Notes: a model not told the origin generated them from the sequence alone. Positions 21,009-33,652 are shown, numbered from the stretch's first letter. The stretch is DNA of 64,000 nt from Budorcas taxicolor (GCF_023091745.1 NW_026291481.1:4369237-4433236), one strand, 5' to 3'. Numbers and translations: made by a program.

Positions 21009-22413
21009 GTGCAAAGGCAAGGCAGGAGTGGAGCTGAGGCCAGGAAGGCGCCAGGAGCGTCTGCCTGTCTGGCGCAGCCTGCTCCTTCCCGGGCAGGAAG
21101 CCTAGCAGCGAGGCAAGTCTGGGCAAGGCTCGCCCAGGGCAGAGCAGCCTCACGCCAGCCACTCTGCCAGATCGGGCCTCTGAGCAGAGCTGGAGCTCTG
21201 CCGTACTGGAGGCTCACTGGGCTCCGCCCAAGGAGTGAGTGCAGACGCACGCAGCTGGGCTGCCTCCTCTTCTCCCGAGGAGGCTCGCTTCCCGCATGCT
21301 GTGCACTAGGCTTCCAGGCGGGGGCGCCCCGCGCCCCCTACAGGTCTTGGCTCAGGGGCTGCTTCCCTGGAGCTGGGGCTGCCGGCGGGAGCCCAGACAC
21401 GCAGGGGCAGGCCCCACCACCTGCACACGTCTCTGCTGGGGAGCAGAGCGCTAGGGACATGACGTCTGTCAGGCACCTTCTGGGCGCCCACGGAGTCAGC
21501 CTCCGGGAGTGTGGGGCTGCAGACCACAGCCAGGGGACCTGGGAGCCTTGTGCTCTCCGTGCGGCGCTGAGTCTGGGCGGCCAAGCAACCGCTGGTGGAG
21601 CCCTGCACTTGCCCTCCCCTCCCCTCTACGAGAGGCCTCACTGCTGGAGGGCTTGGCAGTGTGCAAGCCACCGGCTCCTAAGCCTTCCCCAAGGACGCCC
21701 GGGGCCTAGATGCAAAGGCAAGGCAGGAGTGGAGCTGAGGCCAGGAAGGCGCCAGTGGCCTCTCCCAGCATCGCACAGCCTGCTCCTTCCCGGGCAGCAA
21801 GCCTAGCAGCGAGGCAAGCCTGGGCAAGTCTCGCCCAGGGCAGAGCAGCCTCGCGCAAGGCACTTGACTAGATCCAGCCTCTGAGCAGAGCTGGAGCTCT
21901 GCCGTCCTGGAGGCACACTCGGCTCGGCCCAAGCAGGGATGGCAGCTGCACGCGGCTTGGCTCCCTCGACTCTTCCCAAGGAGGCTCGCTTCCAAGCGGA
22001 CCGTGCACTTGGCTTCCAGGCAGGGACGCCCCGCGCCTCCTGCAGGTCTTGGCACAGGGGCTGCGTCCCCTGAGCGGAGGCTGTGGGCGGCAGCCCAGAC
22101 ACGCAGGGGCAGGCCCCAACCACCTGCACACGTCTCTGCTGGTGGGGAGAGCACTAGGGAAATGACGTCTGTCAGGCACCTTCTGGGCGCTCACGGAGTC
22201 AGCCTCCGGGTGTGTGGGGCTGCAGACCACAGCCAGGGGCCCTGGGAAGCCTGGTGCTCTCCGTGCTGTGTTGAGTCTGGGCGGCCAAGCGACCGCTGCA
22301 GGAGCCCTGCACTTGCCATTCCCTTCCCTATGACAGAGCTCTCACGGCTGGAGGGCTTGGCAGCGTGCACCCCACCGGCCCCTAAGCCCTCCGCAAGGAC
22401 GCCTGGGGACTAG
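21009..22413 (+). repeat. Dimer 15 (B + A)
   Basis: A starts at 21710. Variants are C21160 and T21548 in B, and A21876 and T22271 in A. Markers G-T-CC-G. Confidence 0.95.
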
Positions 22414-23818
22414 GTGCAAAGGCAAGGCAGGAGTGGAGCTGAGGCCAGGAAGGCGCCAGGAGCGTCTGCCTGTCTGGCGCAGCCTGCTCCTTCCCGGGCA
22501 GGAAGCCTAGCAGCGAGGCAAGTCTGGGCAAGGCTCGCCCAGGGCAGAGCAGCCTCACGCCAGCAACTCTGCCAGATCGGGCCTCTGAGCAGAGCTGGAG
22601 CTCTGCCGTACTGGAGGCTCACTGGGCTCCGCCCAAGGAGTGAGTGCAGACGCACGCAGCTGGGCTGCCTCCTCTTCTCCCGAGGAGGCTCGCTTCCCGC
22701 ATGCTGTGCACTAGGCTTCCAGGCGGGGGCGCCCCGCGCCCCCTACAGGTCTTGGCTCAGGGGCTGCTTCCCTGGAGCTGGGGCTGCCGGCGGGAGCCCA
22801 GACACGCAGGGGCAGGCCCCACCACCTGCACACGTCTCTGCTGGGGAGCAGAGCGCTAGGGACATGACGTCTGTCAGGCACCTTCTGGGCGCCCACGGAG
22901 TCAGCCTCCGGGAGTGTGGGGCTGCAGACCACAGCCAGGGGACCTGGGAGTCGTGTGCTCTCCGTGCGGCGCTGAGTCTGGGCGGCCAAGCAACCGCTGG
23001 TGGAGCCCTGCACTTGCCCTCCCCTCCCCTCTACGAGAGGCCTCACTGCTGGAGGGCTTGGCAGTGTGCAAGCCACCGGCTCCTAAGCCTTCCCCAAGGA
23101 CGCCCGGGGCCTAGATGCAAAGGCAAGGCAGGAGTGGAGCTGAGGCCAGGAAGGCGCCAGTGGCCTCTCCCAGCATCGCACAGCCTGCTCCTTCCCGGGC
23201 AGCAAGCCTAGCAGCGAGGCAAGCCTGCGCAAGTCTCGCCCAGGGCAGAGCAGCCTCGCGCAAGGCACTTGACTAGATCCGGCCTCTGAGCAGAGCTGGA
23301 GCTCTGCCGTCCTGGAGGCACACTCGGCTCGGCCCAAGCAGGGATTGCAGCTGCACGCGGCTTGGCTCCCTCGACTCTTCCCAAGGAGGCTCGCTTCCAA
23401 GCGGACCGTGCACTTGGCTTCCAGGCAGGGACGCCCCGCGCCTCCTGCAGGTCTTGGCACAGGGGCTGCGTCCCCTGAGCGGAGGCTGTGGGCGGCAGCC
23501 CAGACACGCAGGGGCAGGCCCCAACCACCTGCACACGTCTCTGCGGGTGGGGAGAGCACTAGGGAAATGACGTCTGTCAGGCACCTTCTGGGCGCTCACG
23601 GAGTCAGCCTCCGGGTGTGTGGGGCTGCAGACCACAGCCAGGGGCCCTGGGAAGCCTGGTGCTCTCCGTGCTGTGCTGAGTCTGGGCGGCCAAGCGACCG
23701 CTGCAGGAGCCCTGCACTTGCCATTCCCATCCCTATGACAGAGCTCTCACGGCTGGAGGGCTTGGCAGCGTGCACCCCACCGGCCCCTAAGCCCTCCACA
23801 AGGACGCCTGGGGACTAG
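22414..23818 (+). repeat. Dimer 16 (B + A)
   Basis: A starts at 23115. Variants are T22951 in B, and C23228 and A23729 in A. Markers T-G-CC-A, the same as dimers 1 and 9. C23228 (CCTGCGCAAG) also appears in dimers 23, 26 and 28. Confidence 0.95.
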
Positions 23819-25223
23819 GTGCAAAGGCAAGGCAGGAGTGGAGCTGAGGCCAGGAAGGCGCCAGGAGCGTCTGCCTGTCTGGCGCAGCCTGCTCCTTCCC
23901 GGGCAGGAAGCCTAGCAGCGAGGCAAGTCTGGGCAAGGCTCGCCCAGGGCAGAGCAGCCTCACGCCAGCAACTCTGCCAGATCGGGCCTGTGAGCAGAGC
24001 TGGAGCTCTGCCGTACTGGAGGCTCACGGGGCTCCGCCCAAGGAGTGAGTGCAGACGCACGCAGCTGGGCTGCCTCCTCTTCTCCCGAGGAGGCTCGCTT
24101 CCCGCCTGCTGTGCACTAGGCTTCCAGGCGGGGGCGCCCCGCGCCCCCTACAGGTCTTGGCTCAGGGGCTGCTTCCCTGGAGCTGGGGCTGCCGGCGGGA
24201 GCCCAGACACGCAGGGGCAGGCCCCACCACCTGCACACGTCTCTGCTGGGGAGCAGAGCACTAGGGACATGACGTCTGTCAGGCACCTTCTGGGCCCCCA
24301 CGGAGTCAGCCTCCGGGAGTGTGGGGCTGCAGACCACAGCCAGGGGACCTGGGAGCCGTGTGCTCTCCGTGCGGCGCTGAGTCTGGGCGGCCAAGCAACC
24401 GCTGGTGGAGCCCTGCACTTGCCCTCCCCTCCCCTCTACGAGAGGCCTCACTGCTGGAGGGCTTGGCAGTGTGCAAGCCACCGGCTCCTAAGCCTTCCCC
24501 AAGGACGCCCGGGGCCTAGATGCAAAGGCAAGGCAGGAGTGGAGCTGAGGCCAGGAAGGTGCCAGTGGCCTCTCCCAGCATCGCACAGCCTGCTCCTTCC
24601 CGGGCAGCAAGCCTAGCAGCGAGGCAAGCCTGGGCAAGTCTCGCCCAGGGCAGAGCAGCCTCGCGCAAGGCACTTGACTAGATCCGGCCTCTGAGCAGAG
24701 CTGGAGCTCTGCCGTCCTGGAGGCACACTCGGCTCGGCCCAAGCAGGGATTGCAGCTGCACGCGGCTTGGCTCCCTCGACTCTTCCCAAGGAGGCTCGCT
24801 TCCAAGCGGACCGTGCACTTGGCTTCCAGGCAGGGACGCCCCGCGCCTCCTGCAGGTCTTGGCACAGGGGCTGCTTCCCCTGAGCGGAGGCTGTGGGCGG
24901 CAGCCCAGACACGCAGGGGCAGGCCCCAACCACCTGCACACGTCTCTGCTGGTGGGGAGAGCACTAGGGAAATGACGTCTGTCAGGCACCTTCTGGGCGC
25001 TCACGGAATCAGCCTCCGGGTGTGTGGGGCTGCAGACCACAGCCAGGGGCCCTGGGAAGCCTGGTGCTCTCCGTGCTGTGCTGAGTCTGGGCGGCCAAAC
25101 GAGCACTGGAGGAGCCCTGCACTTGCCATTCCCTTCCCTATGACAGAGCTCTCACGGCTGGAGGGCTTGGCAGCGTGCACCCCACCGGCCCCTAAGCCCT
25201 CCGCAAGGACGCCTGGGGACTAG
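23819..25223 (+). repeat. Dimer 17 (B + A), diverged counterpart of dimers 2 and 10
   Basis: A starts at 24520. G23990 and C24106 in B and T24875 in A are the dimer 2/10 alleles. Many private changes have accumulated: G24028, A24260, C24296, T24560, A25008 and A25099 with GAGCACTGG. Markers T-T-GG-G. It is one of the most diverged units in the array. Confidence 0.94.
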
Positions 25224-26627
25224 GTGCAAAGGCAAGGCAGGAGTGGAGCTGAGGCCAGGAAGGCGCCAGGAGCGTCTGCCTGTCTGGCGCAGCCTGCTCC
25301 TTCCCGGGCAGGAAGCCTAGCAGCGAGGCAAGTCTGGGCAAGGCTCGCCCAGGGCAGAGCAGCCTCACGCCAGCAACTCTGCCAGATCGGGCCTCTGAGC
25401 AGAGCTGGAGCTCTGCCGTACTGGAGGCTCACTGGGCTCCGCCCAAGGAGTGAGTGCAGACGCACGCAGCTGGGCTGCCTCCTCTTCTCCCGAGGAGGCT
25501 CGCTTCCCGCATGCTGTGCACTAGGCTTCCAGGCGGGGGCGCCCCGCGCCCCCTACAGGTCTTGGCTCAGGGGCTGCTTCCCTGGAGCTGGGGCTGCCGG
25601 CGGGAGCCCAGACACGCAGGGGCAGGCCCCACCACCTGCACACGTCTCTGCTGGGGAGCAGAGCGCTAGGGACATGACGTCTGTCAGGCACCTTCTGGGC
25701 GCCCACGGAGTCAGCCTCCGGGAGTGTGGGGCTGCAGACCACAGCCAGGGGACCTGGGAGCCTTGTGCTCTCCGTGCGGCGCTGAGTCTGGGCGGCCAAG
25801 CGAGCGCTGGAGGAGCCCTGCACTTGCCCTCCCCTCCCCTCTACGAGAGGCCTCACTGCTGGAGGGCTTGGCAGTGTGCAAGCCACCGGCTCCTAAGCCT
25901 TCCCCACGGACGCCTGGGGCCTAGATGCAAAGGCAAGGCAGGAGTGGAGCTGAGGCCAGGAAGGCGCCAGTGGCCTCTCCCAGCATCGCGCAGCCTGCTC
26001 CTTCCTGGGCAGCAAGCCTAGCAGCGAGGCAAGCCTGGGCAAGTCTCGCCCAGGGCAGAGCAGCCTCGCGCAAGGCACTTGACTGGATCCGGCCTCTGAG
26101 CAGAGCTGGAGCTCTGCCGTACTGGAGGCACACTCGGCTCGGCCCAAGCAGGGATTGCAGCTGCACGCGGCTTAGCTCCATCGACTCTTCCCAAGGAGGC
26201 TCGCTTCCAAGCGTGCTCTGCACTTGGCTTCCAGGCAGGGACGCCCCGCGCCTCCTGCCAGTCTTGGCACAGGGGCTGCTTCCCCTGAGCTGAGGCTGTG
26301 GGCGGCAGCCCAGACACGCAGGGGCAGGCCCCAACCACCTGCCCACGTCTCTGCTGGTGGGGAGAGCACTAGGGAAATGAGGTCTGTCAGGCACCTTCTG
26401 GGCGCTCACGGAGTCAGCCTCCGGGTGTGTGGGGCTGCAGACCACAGCCAGGGGCCCTGGGAGCCTGGGGCTCTCCGTGCTGTGCTGAGTCTGGGCGGCC
26501 AAGCGACCGCTGGAGGAGCCCTGCACTTGCCATTCCCTTCCCTATGACAGAGCTCTCACGGCTGGACGGCTTGGCAGCGTGCAACCCACCGGCCCCTAAG
26601 CCCTCCACAAGGACGCCTGGGGACTAG
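25224..26627 (+). repeat. Dimer 18 (B with A-like patch + A2/A' hybrid), 1404 bp
   Basis: This is the third counterpart of dimers 3 and 11. B has the CCTTG and AGCGAGCGCTGGAGG alleles near 25763-25815 and ends CACGGACGCCTGG, but lacks the TAA change. The A half is the hybrid monomer at 25925. Confidence 0.94.
25925..26627 (+). repeat. Hybrid A2/A' monomer
   Basis: Its 5' part has the A2 alleles that differ from A': GGCGCCAG, CATCGCG, CTTCCTGGG, GGATTGC, CGGCTTAGC, GCGTGCTCTGC, GGGACGCC, GTGGGCGGC. The BamHI site is at 26085-26090. From G26381 (AATGAGGTC) rightward it has A' alleles: GGGGCTGCAG, GCGACCGCTGGAGG, GGACGGC, CCTCCACAAGG. The switch lies between about 26303 and 26381. A26179 (TCCATCG) is private. 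Confidence 0.9.
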
Positions 26628-28032
26628 GTGCAAAGGCAAGGCAGGAGTGGAGCTGAGGCCAGGAAAGCGCCAGGAGCGTCTACCTGTCTGGTGCAGCCTG
26701 CTCCTTCCCGGGCAGGAAGCCTAGCAGCGAGGCAAGTCTGGGCAAGGCTCGCCCAGGGCAGAGCAGCCTCACGCCAGCAACTCTGCCAGATCGGGCCTCT
26801 GAGCAGAGCTGGAGCTCTGCCATACTGGAGGCTCACTGGGCTCCACCCAAGGAGTGATTGCAGACGCACGCAGATGCGCTGCCTCCTCTTCTCCCGCGGA
26901 GGCTCGCTTCCCGCATGCTGTGCACTAGGCTTCCAGGCGGGGGCGCCCCGCGCCCCCTACAGGTCTTGGCTCAGGGGCTGCTTCCCTGGAGCTGGGGCTG
27001 CCGGCGGGAGCCCAGACACGCAGGGGCAGGCCCCACCACCTGCACACGTCTCTGCTGGGGAGCAGAGCGCTAGGGACGTGACGTCTGTCAGGCACCTTCT
27101 GGGCGCCCACGGAGTCAGCCTCCGGGAGTGTGGGGCTGCAGACCACAGCCAGGGGACCTGGGAGCCTTGTGCTCTCCGTGCGGCGCTGAGTCTGGGCGGC
27201 CAAGCAACCGCTGGTGGAGCCCTGCACTTGCCCTCCCCTCCCCTCTACGAGAGGCCTCCCTGCTGGAGGGATTGGCAGTGTGCAAGCCCCCGGCTCCTAA
27301 GCCTTCCCCAAGGACGCCCGGGGCCTAGATGCAAAGGCAAGGCAGGAGTGGAGCTGAGGCCAGGAAGGCGCCAGTGGCCTCTCCCAGCATCGCACAGCCT
27401 GCTCCTTCCCGGGCAGCAAGCCTAGCAGCGAGGCAAGCCTGGGCAAGTCTCGCCCAGGGCAGAGCAGCCTCGCGCAAGGCACTTGACTAGATCCGGCCTC
27501 TGAGCAGAGCTGGAGCTCTGCCGTCCTGGAGGCACACTCGGCTCGGCCCAAGCAGGGATGGCAGCTGCACGCGGCTTGGCTCCCTCGACTCTTCCCAAGG
27601 AGGCTCGCTTCCAAGCGGACCGTGCACTTGGCTTCCAGGCAGGGACGCCCCGCGCCTCCTGCAGGTCTTGGCACAGGGGCTGCGTCCCCTGAGCGGAGGC
27701 TGTGGGCGGCAGCCCAGACACGCAGGGGCAGGCCCCAACCACCTGCACACGTCTCTGCTGGTGGGGAGAGCACTAGGGAAATGACGTCTGTCAGGCACCT
27801 TCTGGGCGCTCACGGAGTCAGCCTCCGGGTGTGTGGGGCTGCAGACCACAGCCAGGGGCCCTGGGAAGCCTGGTGCTCTCCGTGCTGTGCTGAGTCTGGG
27901 CGGCCAAGCGACCGCTGGAGGAGCCCTGCACTTGCCATTCCCTTCCCTATGACAGAGCTCTCACGGCTGGAGGGCTTGGCAGCGTGCACCCCACCGGCCC
28001 CTAAGCCCTCCGCAAGGACGCCTGGGGACTAG
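26628..28032 (+). repeat. Dimer 19 (B2 + A)
   Basis: B2 copy 3 spans 26628-27328. It differs from copies 1-2 by CTCCACCC near 26841, CGCAGATGCGC in place of CGCATATGCGC, GCCCTCC near 27230 and GGGATTGGC near 27268. A starts at 27329; markers G-T-CG-G, as in dimer 13. Confidence 0.94.
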
Positions 28033-29437
28033 GTGCAAAGGCAAGGCAGGAGTGGAGCTGAGGCCAGGAAGGCGCCAGGAGCGTCTGCCTGTCTGGCGCA
28101 GCCTGCTCCTTCCCGGGCAGGAAGCCTAGCAGCGAGGCAAGTCTGGGCAAGGCTCGCCCAGGGCAGAGCAGCCTCACGCCAGCAACTCTGCCAGATCGGG
28201 CCTCTGAGCAGAGCTGGAGCTCTGCCGTACTGGAGGCTCACTGGGCTCCGCCCAAGGAGTGAGTGCAGACGCACGCAGCTGGGCTGCCTCCTCTTCTCCC
28301 GAGGAGGCTCGCTTCCCGCATGCTGTGCACTAGGCTTCCAGGCGGGGGCGCCCCGCGCCCCCTACAGGTCTTGGCTCAGGGGCTGCTTCCCTGGAGCTGG
28401 GGCTGCCGGCGGGAGCCCAGACACGCAGGGGCAGGCCCCACCACCTGCACACGTCTCTGCTGGGGAGCAGAGCGCTAGGGACATGACGTCTGTCAGGCAC
28501 CTTCTGGGCGCCCACGGAGTCAGCCTCCGGGAGTGTGGGGCTGCAGACCACAGCCAGGGGACCTGGGAGCCGTGTGCTCTCCGTGCGGCGCTGAGTCTGG
28601 GCGGCCAAGCAACCGCTGGTGGAGCCCTGCACTTGCCCTCCCCTCCCCTCTACGAGAGGCCTCACTGCTGGAGGGCTTGGCAGTGTGCAAGCCACCGGCT
28701 CCTAAGCCTTCCCCAAGGACGCCCGGGGCCTAGATGCAAAGGCAAGGCAGGAGTGGAGCTGAGGCCAGGAAGGCGCCAGTGGCCTCTCCCAGCATCGCAC
28801 AGCCTGCTCCTTCCCGGGCAGCAAGCCTAGCAGCGAGGCAAGCCTGGGCAAGTCTCGCCCAGGGCAGAGCAGCCTCGCGCAAGGCACTTGACTAGATCCG
28901 GCCTCTGAGCAGAGCTGGAGCTCTGCCGTCCTGGAGGCACACTCGGCTCGGCCCAAGCAGGGATGGCAGCTGCACGCGGCTTGGCTCCCTCGACTCTTCC
29001 CAAGGAGGCTCGCTTCCAAGCGGACCGTGCACTTGGCTTCCAGGCAGGGACGCCCCGCGCCTCCTGCAGGTCTTGGCACAGGGGCTGCGTCCCCTGAGCG
29101 GAGGCTGTGGGCGGCAGCCCAGACACGCAGGGGCAGGCCCCAACCACCTGCACACGTCTCTGCTGGTGGGGAGAGCACTAGGGAAATGACGTCTGTCAGG
29201 CACCTTCTGGGCGCTCACGGAGTCAGCCTCCGGGTGTGTGGGGCTGCAGACCACAGCCAGGGGCCCTGGGAAGCCTGGTGCTCTCCGTGCTGTGCTGAGT
29301 CTGGGCGGCCAAGCGACCGCTGCAGGAGCCCTGCACTTGCCATTCCCTTCCCTATGACAGAGCTCTCACGGCTGGAGGGCTTGGCAGCGTGCACCCCACC
29401 GGCCCCTAAGCCCTCCGCAAGGACGCCTGGGGACTAG
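28033..29437 (+). repeat. Dimer 20 (B + A), near consensus
   Basis: A starts at 28734. Markers G-T-CC-G. It parallels dimer 14 in the order of units after B2. Confidence 0.95.
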
Positions 29438-30842
29438 GTGCAAAGGCAAGGCAGGAGTGGAGCTGAGGCCAGGAAGGCGCCAGGAGCGTCTGCCTGTCTG
29501 GCGCAGCCTGCTCCTTCCCGGGCAGGAAGCCTAGCAGCGAGGCAAGTCTGGGCAAGGCTCGCCCAGGGCAGAGCAGCCTCACGCCAGCAACTCTGCCAGA
29601 TCGGGCCTGTGAGCAGAGCTGGAGCTCTGCCGTACTGGAGGCTCACTGGGCTCCGCCCAAGGAGTGAGTGCAGACGCACGCAGCTGGGCTGCCTCCTCTT
29701 CTCCCGAGGAGGCTCGCTTCCCGCATGCTGTGCACTAGGCTTCCAGGCGGGGGCGCCCCGCGCCCCCTACAGGTCTTGGCTCAGGGGCTGCTTCCCTGGA
29801 GCTGGGGCTGCCGGCGGGAGCCCAGACACGCAGGGGCAGGCCCCACCACCTGCACACGTCTCTGCTGGGGAGCAGAGCGCTAGGGACATGACGTCTGTCA
29901 GGCACCTTCTGGGCGCCCACGGAGTCAGCCTCCGGGAGTGTGGGGCTGCAGACCACAGCCAGGGGACCTGGGAGCCGTGTGCTCTCCGTGCGGCGCTGAG
30001 TCTGGGCGGCCAAGCAACCGCTGGTGGAGCCCTGCACTTGCCCTCCCCTCCCCTCTACGAGAGGCCTCACTGCTGGAGGGCTTGGCAGTGTGCAAGCCAC
30101 CGGCTCCTAAGCCTTCCCCAAGGACGCCCGGGGCCTAGATGCAAAGGCAAGGCAGGAGTGGAGCTGAGGCCAGGAAGGCGCCAGTGGCCTCTCCCAGCAT
30201 CGCACAGCCTGCTCCTTCCCGGGCAGCAAGCCTAGCAGCGAGGCAAGCCTGGGCAAGTCTCGCCCAGGGCAGAGCAGCCTCGCGCAAGGCACTTGACTAG
30301 ATCCGGCCTCTGAGCAGAGCTGGAGCTCTGCCGTCCTGGAGGCACACTCGGCTCGGCCCAAGCAGGGATGGCAGCTGCACGCGGCTTGGCTCCCTCGACT
30401 CTTCCCAAGGAGGCTCGCTTCCAAGCGGACCGTGCACTTGGCTTCCAGGCAGGGACGCCCCGCACCTCCTGCAGGTCTTGGCACAGGGGCTGCGTCCCCT
30501 GAGCGGAGGCTGTGGGCGGCAGCCCAGACACGCAGGGGCAGGCCCCAACCACCTGCACACGTCTCTGCTGGTGGGGAGAGCACTAGGGAAATGACGTCTG
30601 TCAGGCACCTTCTGGGCGCTCACGGAGTCAGCCTCCGGGTGTGTGGGGCTGCAGACCACAGCCAGGGGCCCTGGGAAGCCTGGTGCTCTCCGTGCTGTGC
30701 TGAGTCTGGGCGGCCAAGCGACCGCTGCAGGAGCCCTGCACTTGCCATTCCCTTCCCTATGACAGAGCTCTCACGGCTGGAGGGCTTGGCAGCGTGCACC
30801 CCACCGGCCCCTAAGCCCTCCGCAAGGACGCCTGGGGACTAG
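29438..30842 (+). repeat. Dimer 21 (B + A)
   Basis: A starts at 30139. B has the GCCTGTGAGC allele near 29606. A has CGCACCTCC near 30462, which alters the weaker CTCF-like match of the A monomer. Markers G-T-CC-G. Confidence 0.95.
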
Positions 30843-32247
30843 GTGCAAAGGCAAGGCAGGAGTGGAGCTGAGGCCAGGAAGGCGCCAGGAGCGTCTGCCT
30901 GTCTGGCGCAGCCTGCTCCTTCCCGGGCAGGAAGCCTAGCAGCGAGGCAAGTCTGGGCAAGGCTCGCCCAGGGCCGAGCAGCCTCACGCCAGCAACTCTG
31001 CCAGATCGGGCCTCTGAGCAGAGCTGGAGCTCTGCCGTACTGGAGGCTCACTGGGCTCCGCCCAAGGAGTGAGTGCAGACGCACGCAGCTGGGCTGCCTC
31101 CTCTTCTCCCGAGGAGGCTCGCTTCCCGCATGCTGTGCACTAGGCTTCCAGGCGGGGGCGCCCCGCGCCCCCTACAGGTCTTGGCTCAGGGGCTGCTTCC
31201 CTGGAGCTGGGGCTGCCGGCGGGAGCCCAGACACGCAGGGGCAGGCCCCACCACCTGCACACGTCTCTGCTGGGGAGCAGAGCGCTAGGGACATGACGTC
31301 TGTCAGGCACCTTCTGGGCGCCCACGGAGTCAGCCTCCGGGAGTGTGGGGCTGCAGACCACAGCCAGGGGACCTGGGAGCCGTGTGCTCTCCGTGCGGCG
31401 CTGAGTCTGGGCGGCCAAGCAACCGCTGGTGGAGCCCTGCACTTGCCCTCCCCTCCCCTCTACGAGAGGCCTCACTGCTGGAGGGCTTGGCAGTGTGCAA
31501 GCCCCCGGCTCCTAAGCCTTCCCCAAGGACGCCCGGGGCCTAGATGCAAAGGCAAGGCAGGAGTGGAGCTGAGGCCAGGAAGGCGCCAGTGGCCTCTCCC
31601 AGCATCGCACAGCCTGCTCCTTCCCGGGCAGCAAGCCTAGCAGCGAGGCAAGCCTGGGCAAGTCTCGCCCAGGGCAGAGCAGCCTCGCGCAAGGCACTTG
31701 ACTAGATCCGGCCTCTGAGCAGAGCTGGAGCTCTGCCGTCCTGGAGGCACACTCGGCTCGGCCCAAGCAGGGATTGCAGCTGCACGCGGCTTGGCTCCCT
31801 CGACTCTTCCCAAGGAGGCTCGCTTCCAAGCGGACCGTGCACTTGGCTTCCAGGCAGGGACGCCCCGCGCCTCCTGCAGGTCTTGGCACAGGGGCTGCGT
31901 CCCCTGAGCGGAGGCTGTGGGCGGCAGCCCAGACACGCAGGGGCAGGCCCCAACCACCTGCACACGTCTCTGCTGGTGGGGAGAGCACTAGGGAAATGAC
32001 GTCTGTCAGGCACCTTCTGGGCGCTCACGGAGTCAGCCTCCGGGTGTGTGGGGCTGCAGACCACAGCCAGGGGCCCTGGGAAGCCTGGTGCTCTCCGTGC
32101 TGTGCTGAGTCTGGGCGGCCAAGCGACCGCTGCAGGAGCCCTGCACTTGCCATTCCCTTCCCTATGACAGAGCTCTCACGGCTGGAGGGCTTGGCAGCGT
32201 GCACCCCACCGGCCCCTAAGCCCTCCGCAAGGACGCCTGGGGACTAG
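30843..32247 (+). repeat. Dimer 22 (B + A)
   Basis: A starts at 31544. C30975 and C31504 in B. Markers T-T-CC-G. The more homogeneous right half of the array begins about here. Confidence 0.95.
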
Positions 32248-33652
32248 GTGCAAAGGCAAGGCAGGAGTGGAGCTGAGGCCAGGAAGGCGCCAGGAGCGTC
32301 TGCCTGTCTGGCGCAGCCTGCTCCTTCCCGGGCAGGAAGCCTAGCAGCGAGGCAAGTCTGGGCAAGGCTCGCCCAGGGCAGAGCAGCCTCACGCCAGCAA
32401 CTCTGCCAGATCGGGCCTCTGAGCAGAGCTGGAGCTCTGCCGTACTGGAGGCTCACTGGGCTCCGCCCAAGGAGTGAGTGCAGACGCACGCAGCTGGGCT
32501 GCCTCCTCTTCTCCCGAGGAGGCTCGCTTCCCGCATGCTGTGCACTAGGCTTCCAGGCGGGGGCGCCCCGCGCCCCCTACAGGTCTTGGCTCAGGGGCTG
32601 CTTCCCTGGAGCTGGGGCTGCCGGCGGGAGCCCAGACACGCAGGGGCAGGCCCCACCACCTGCACACGTCTCTGCTGGGGAGCAGAGCGCTAGGGACATG
32701 ACGTCTGTCAGGCACCTTCTGGGCGCCCACGGAGTCAGCCTCCGGGAGTGTGGGGCTGCAGACCACAGCCAGGGGACCTGGGAGCCGTGTGCTCTCCGTG
32801 CGGCGCTGAGTCTGGGCGGCCAAGCAACCGCTGGTGGAGCCCTGCACTTGCCCTCCCCTCCCCTCTACGAGAGGCCTCACTGCTGGAGGGCTTGGCAGTG
32901 TGCAAGCCACCGGCTCCTAAGCCTTCCCCAAGGACGCCCGGGGCCTAGATGCAAAGGCAAGGCAGGAGTGGAGCTGAGGCCAGGAAGGCGCCAGTGGCCT
33001 CTCCCAGCATCGCACAGCCTGCTCCTTCCCGGGCAGCAAGCCTAGCAGCGAGGCAAGCCTGCGCAAGTCTCGCCCAGGGCAGAGCAGCCTCGCGCAAGGC
33101 ACTTGACTAGATCCGGCCTCTGAGCAGAGCTGGAGCTCTGCCGTCCTGGAGGCACACTCGGCTCGGCCCAAGCAGGGATTGCAGCTGCACGCGGCTTGGC
33201 TCCCTCGACTCTTCCCAAGGAGGCTCGCTTCCAAGCGGACCGTGCACTTGGCTTCCAGGCAGGGACGCCCCGCGCCTCCTGCAGGTCTTGGCACAGGGGC
33301 TGCGTCCCCTGAGCGGAGGCTGTGGGCGGCAGCCCAGACACGCAGGGGCAGGCCCCAACCACCTGCACACGTCTCTGCTGGTGGGGAGAGCACTAGGGAA
33401 ATGACGTCTGTCAGGCACCTTCTGGGCGCTCACGGAGTCAGCCTCCGGGTGTGTGGGGCTGCAGACCACAGCCAGGGGCCCTGGGAAGCCTGGTGCTCTC
33501 CGTGCTGTGCTGAGTCTGGGCGGCCAAGCGACCGCTGCAGGAGCCCTGCACTTGCCATTCCCTTCCCTATGACAGAGCTCTCACGGCTGGAGGGCTTGGC
33601 AGCGTGCACCCCACCGGCCCCTAAGCCCTCCGCAAGGACGCCTGGGGACTAG
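32248..33652 (+). repeat. Dimer 23 (B + A)
   Basis: A starts at 32949. C33062 (CCTGCGCAAG) in A. Markers T-T-CC-G. Confidence 0.95.
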
